Source: Lineus longissimus
Lineage: Eukaryota; Nemertea; Pilidiophora; Heteronemertea; Lineidae
Assembly (NCBI RefSeq): GCF_910592395.1
Contig: NC_088326.1
Span: forward strand, 4,901,001 to 4,965,000
Length of the DNA: 64,000 bases
Direction: 5' to 3'
A model generated the notes under the pieces. That model saw nothing but the letters and a program-made list of their open reading frames with translations. It was not told where the DNA came from and did no database searches. Positions 62,961 to 64,000 of the stretch are shown piece by piece. The position numbers and the translations under genes were made by a program. Position 1 is the first letter of the stretch, and each line of letters begins with the position of its first letter.

Positions 62961-64000
62961 ATGGATGGAGCAATATTTGATAATCAAAATGGTATGATGA
63001 ATCAAAATGGTATGATGAATCATGATAATATGATGAATCAAAATATTCAGAAGTTTTTGTATTATTTGCATCAAAATAATATGTTAAATCAAAATCTGAT
63101 AAATCAGATTATGTTAAATCAAAATATGATAAATCAGTTTATCTTAAATCAAAATATGGAAAATCAAAATATGATAAATCAGAATAATATGATAAATCAG
63201 AATAATATGATAAATCAGAATAATATGATGAATCAAAACATGGAAAATCAACCTACAATTTATTGTGTTAAGTGCTGTGAAAAGAAACCTGAAATTAATT
63301 TTGAAAAGAACAGGCGTAATAAACTACTTGATTACTGTAAAGAATGTGGTTCAAGTAAAATCAAGGTATGTAATAAATGTTATGAAAATAAATTACTAAG
63401 TGATGGTGAATTTGGTAAAGACGGAAATAGAGGTAACTGTAGATCATGTTTTAATTCATATTACAAAAAGGATTACCTTGACCAAAATGGTAATAGAGAC
63501 AGACACAAAATTAGAGTTGGTCTAAACCGCATTTCTAAGGGAGAGTGTAACGGTAATTCATCATTCAATCTAGGATGTACAGACAGTTTCTTCTCACAGC
63601 GGTTAAAGTACCAGAGGAGTCTATCTCCAATAGGACAAAGTCCCGAGAACAGAGTTCGAATAGTAGAAGAAGAGTTGGATCATGTCTTACCAATCAAGGA
63701 ATTCAAAGATAAACCTGAACTGTGCTTTGCTTGGTTTAACATTAGACCAATGTCTAAAACACAAAACAGACAGAAGAGTGCTAAAGTAGACTACACACTA
63801 TTTAAGGATCAATTGGATAGGTCAATGGATTTCATGGTAAAAATGAGAAGTGAAAACTGGTTTGTCTTTCGAGACCAGGATGTAATACCAAATTGGAAAA
63901 TAGTGATATCACAGCATTTCGGGGATTATCTTCGTGATGAAAATATGATTCTGCTTGATAGATTATCGAATTTAAATAATAACATGAGAATGAACCAAAA
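62961..64000 (+). CDS. HNH-like endonuclease with Asn-rich head, copy B (runs off window)
   Basis: ATG 62961 opens MDGAIFDNQNGMMNQNGMMN. About 95 residues of Asn/Gln/Met repeats ('NQNMINQ', 'INQNNM') follow, and these are absent from copies A and C. Next come 'IYCVKCCEKKPEINFEKN' and 'DYCKECG' (zinc finger), 'VCNKCYENKLLSDGEFGKDG' and 'NCRSCFNSYY' (second zinc site). The HNH-like core is 'EEELDHVLPIKEF' and 'LCFAWFNIRPMSKTQNR'. The frame stays open to the last base, so the C-terminus is cut by the window edge. Relative to copy A, 11 extra residues (PIGQSPENRVR) made by a double-hairpin repeat precede the HNH core. It lies 88 bp after the integrase on the same strand. Nuclease function is inferred from the His/Asn pattern. 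Confidence 0.7.
   Translation, partial: MDGAIFDNQNGMMNQNGMMNHDNMMNQNIQKFLYYLHQNNMLNQNLINQIMLNQNMINQFILNQNMENQNMINQNNMINQNNMINQNNMMNQNMENQPTIYCVKCCEKKPEINFEKNRRNKLLDYCKECGSSKIKVCNKCYENKLLSDGEFGKDGNRGNCRSCFNSYYKKDYLDQNGNRDRHKIRVGLNRISKGECNGNSSFNLGCTDSFFSQRLKYQRSLSPIGQSPENRVRIVEEELDHVLPIKEFKDKPELCFAWFNIRPMSKTQNRQKSAKVDYTLFKDQLDRSMDFMVKMRSENWFVFRDQDVIPNWKIVISQHFGDYLRDENMILLDRLSNLNNNMRMNQ
63026..63245 (+). repeat. Asn/Met/Gln-coding microsatellite-like repeat
   Basis: Irregular 12- to 18-bp units such as 'AATATGATAAATCAGAAT' are expanded within the HNH-like gene, keeping the frame. Confidence 0.85.
63633..63659 (+). repeat. Double-hairpin micro-repeat 8 (compensated stem)
   Basis: GGAC-AAA-GTCC, CGA, then GAAC-AGA-GTTCGA. 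The second stem has changed GAGC/GCTC to GAAC/GTTC on both arms, so pairing is preserved. Confidence 0.85.

Overview
The window reads as invertebrate nuclear DNA. There are no bacterial operons, coding density is low in the first 24 kb, two host genes appear as exons with GT/AG splice sites, and many transposon families are nested together. The recurrent 'taggcctac' motif, the tRNA-derived SINEs and the gene content suggest a marine invertebrate, perhaps an echinoderm-like deuterostome. That taxon guess is an inference, not a proof.

Layout. (1) 1-24.0 kb is host-type DNA. It holds two exons of a SET-domain (KMT5A-like) lysine methyltransferase on the minus strand (2873-3062, 4172-4340), the signal-peptide exon of a dermatopontin-like secreted protein (18607-18976, minus) and many non-autonomous elements. 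Three of these have clean 9-bp target-site duplications (14877-15811, 16757-17831 and a 56-bp hairpin at 20879-20934). Others are a Tc1/mariner-like MITE, other MITEs, paired SINEs and tandem arrays. (2) 24019-43669 is a complete but decayed Maverick/Polinton (copy A). It has inverted termini starting AGTAATAGGG and a 6-bp target duplication, AACATC. It carries relics of a protein-primed type DNA polymerase B, integrase with chromodomain, packaging ATPase, capsid proteins, an HNH-like protein and several small membrane or zinc proteins. A 3-kb LTR-type element with a 5-bp duplication sits inside its polymerase gene. (3) 43.7-49.3 kb holds a DIRS-like tyrosine recombinase relic, a solo LTR and dispersed repeats. 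(4) 49.4-57.2 kb is a second, badly rearranged Polinton (copy C). It includes a capsid-integrase deletion junction and a 5'-truncated non-LTR retrotransposon. (5) 57.3-64.0 kb is a third Polinton (copy B) that runs off the window. Its virion block is open-framed: probable major capsid, 78-aa membrane protein, minor capsid, 152-aa membrane protein, ATPase, integrase and HNH-like protein.

How the genes work together. In Polintons the integrase inserts the linear DNA and the polymerase copies it. The ATPase and two jelly-roll capsid proteins are the morphogenesis module of a virus-like particle. In copy B this module is uninterrupted, whereas in copies A and C most genes carry stops, frameshifts or deletions.

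The most unusual signals are two. First, a ~27-bp double-hairpin micro-repeat (GGAC-loop-GTCC, then GAGC-loop-GCTC) occurs at least eight times, was found only inside the Polinton genes, and is in frame in copy B's integrase and HNH genes. Second, nearly every Polinton start codon has TAAAT overlapping or a few bases before it, like the poxvirus late-promoter element.
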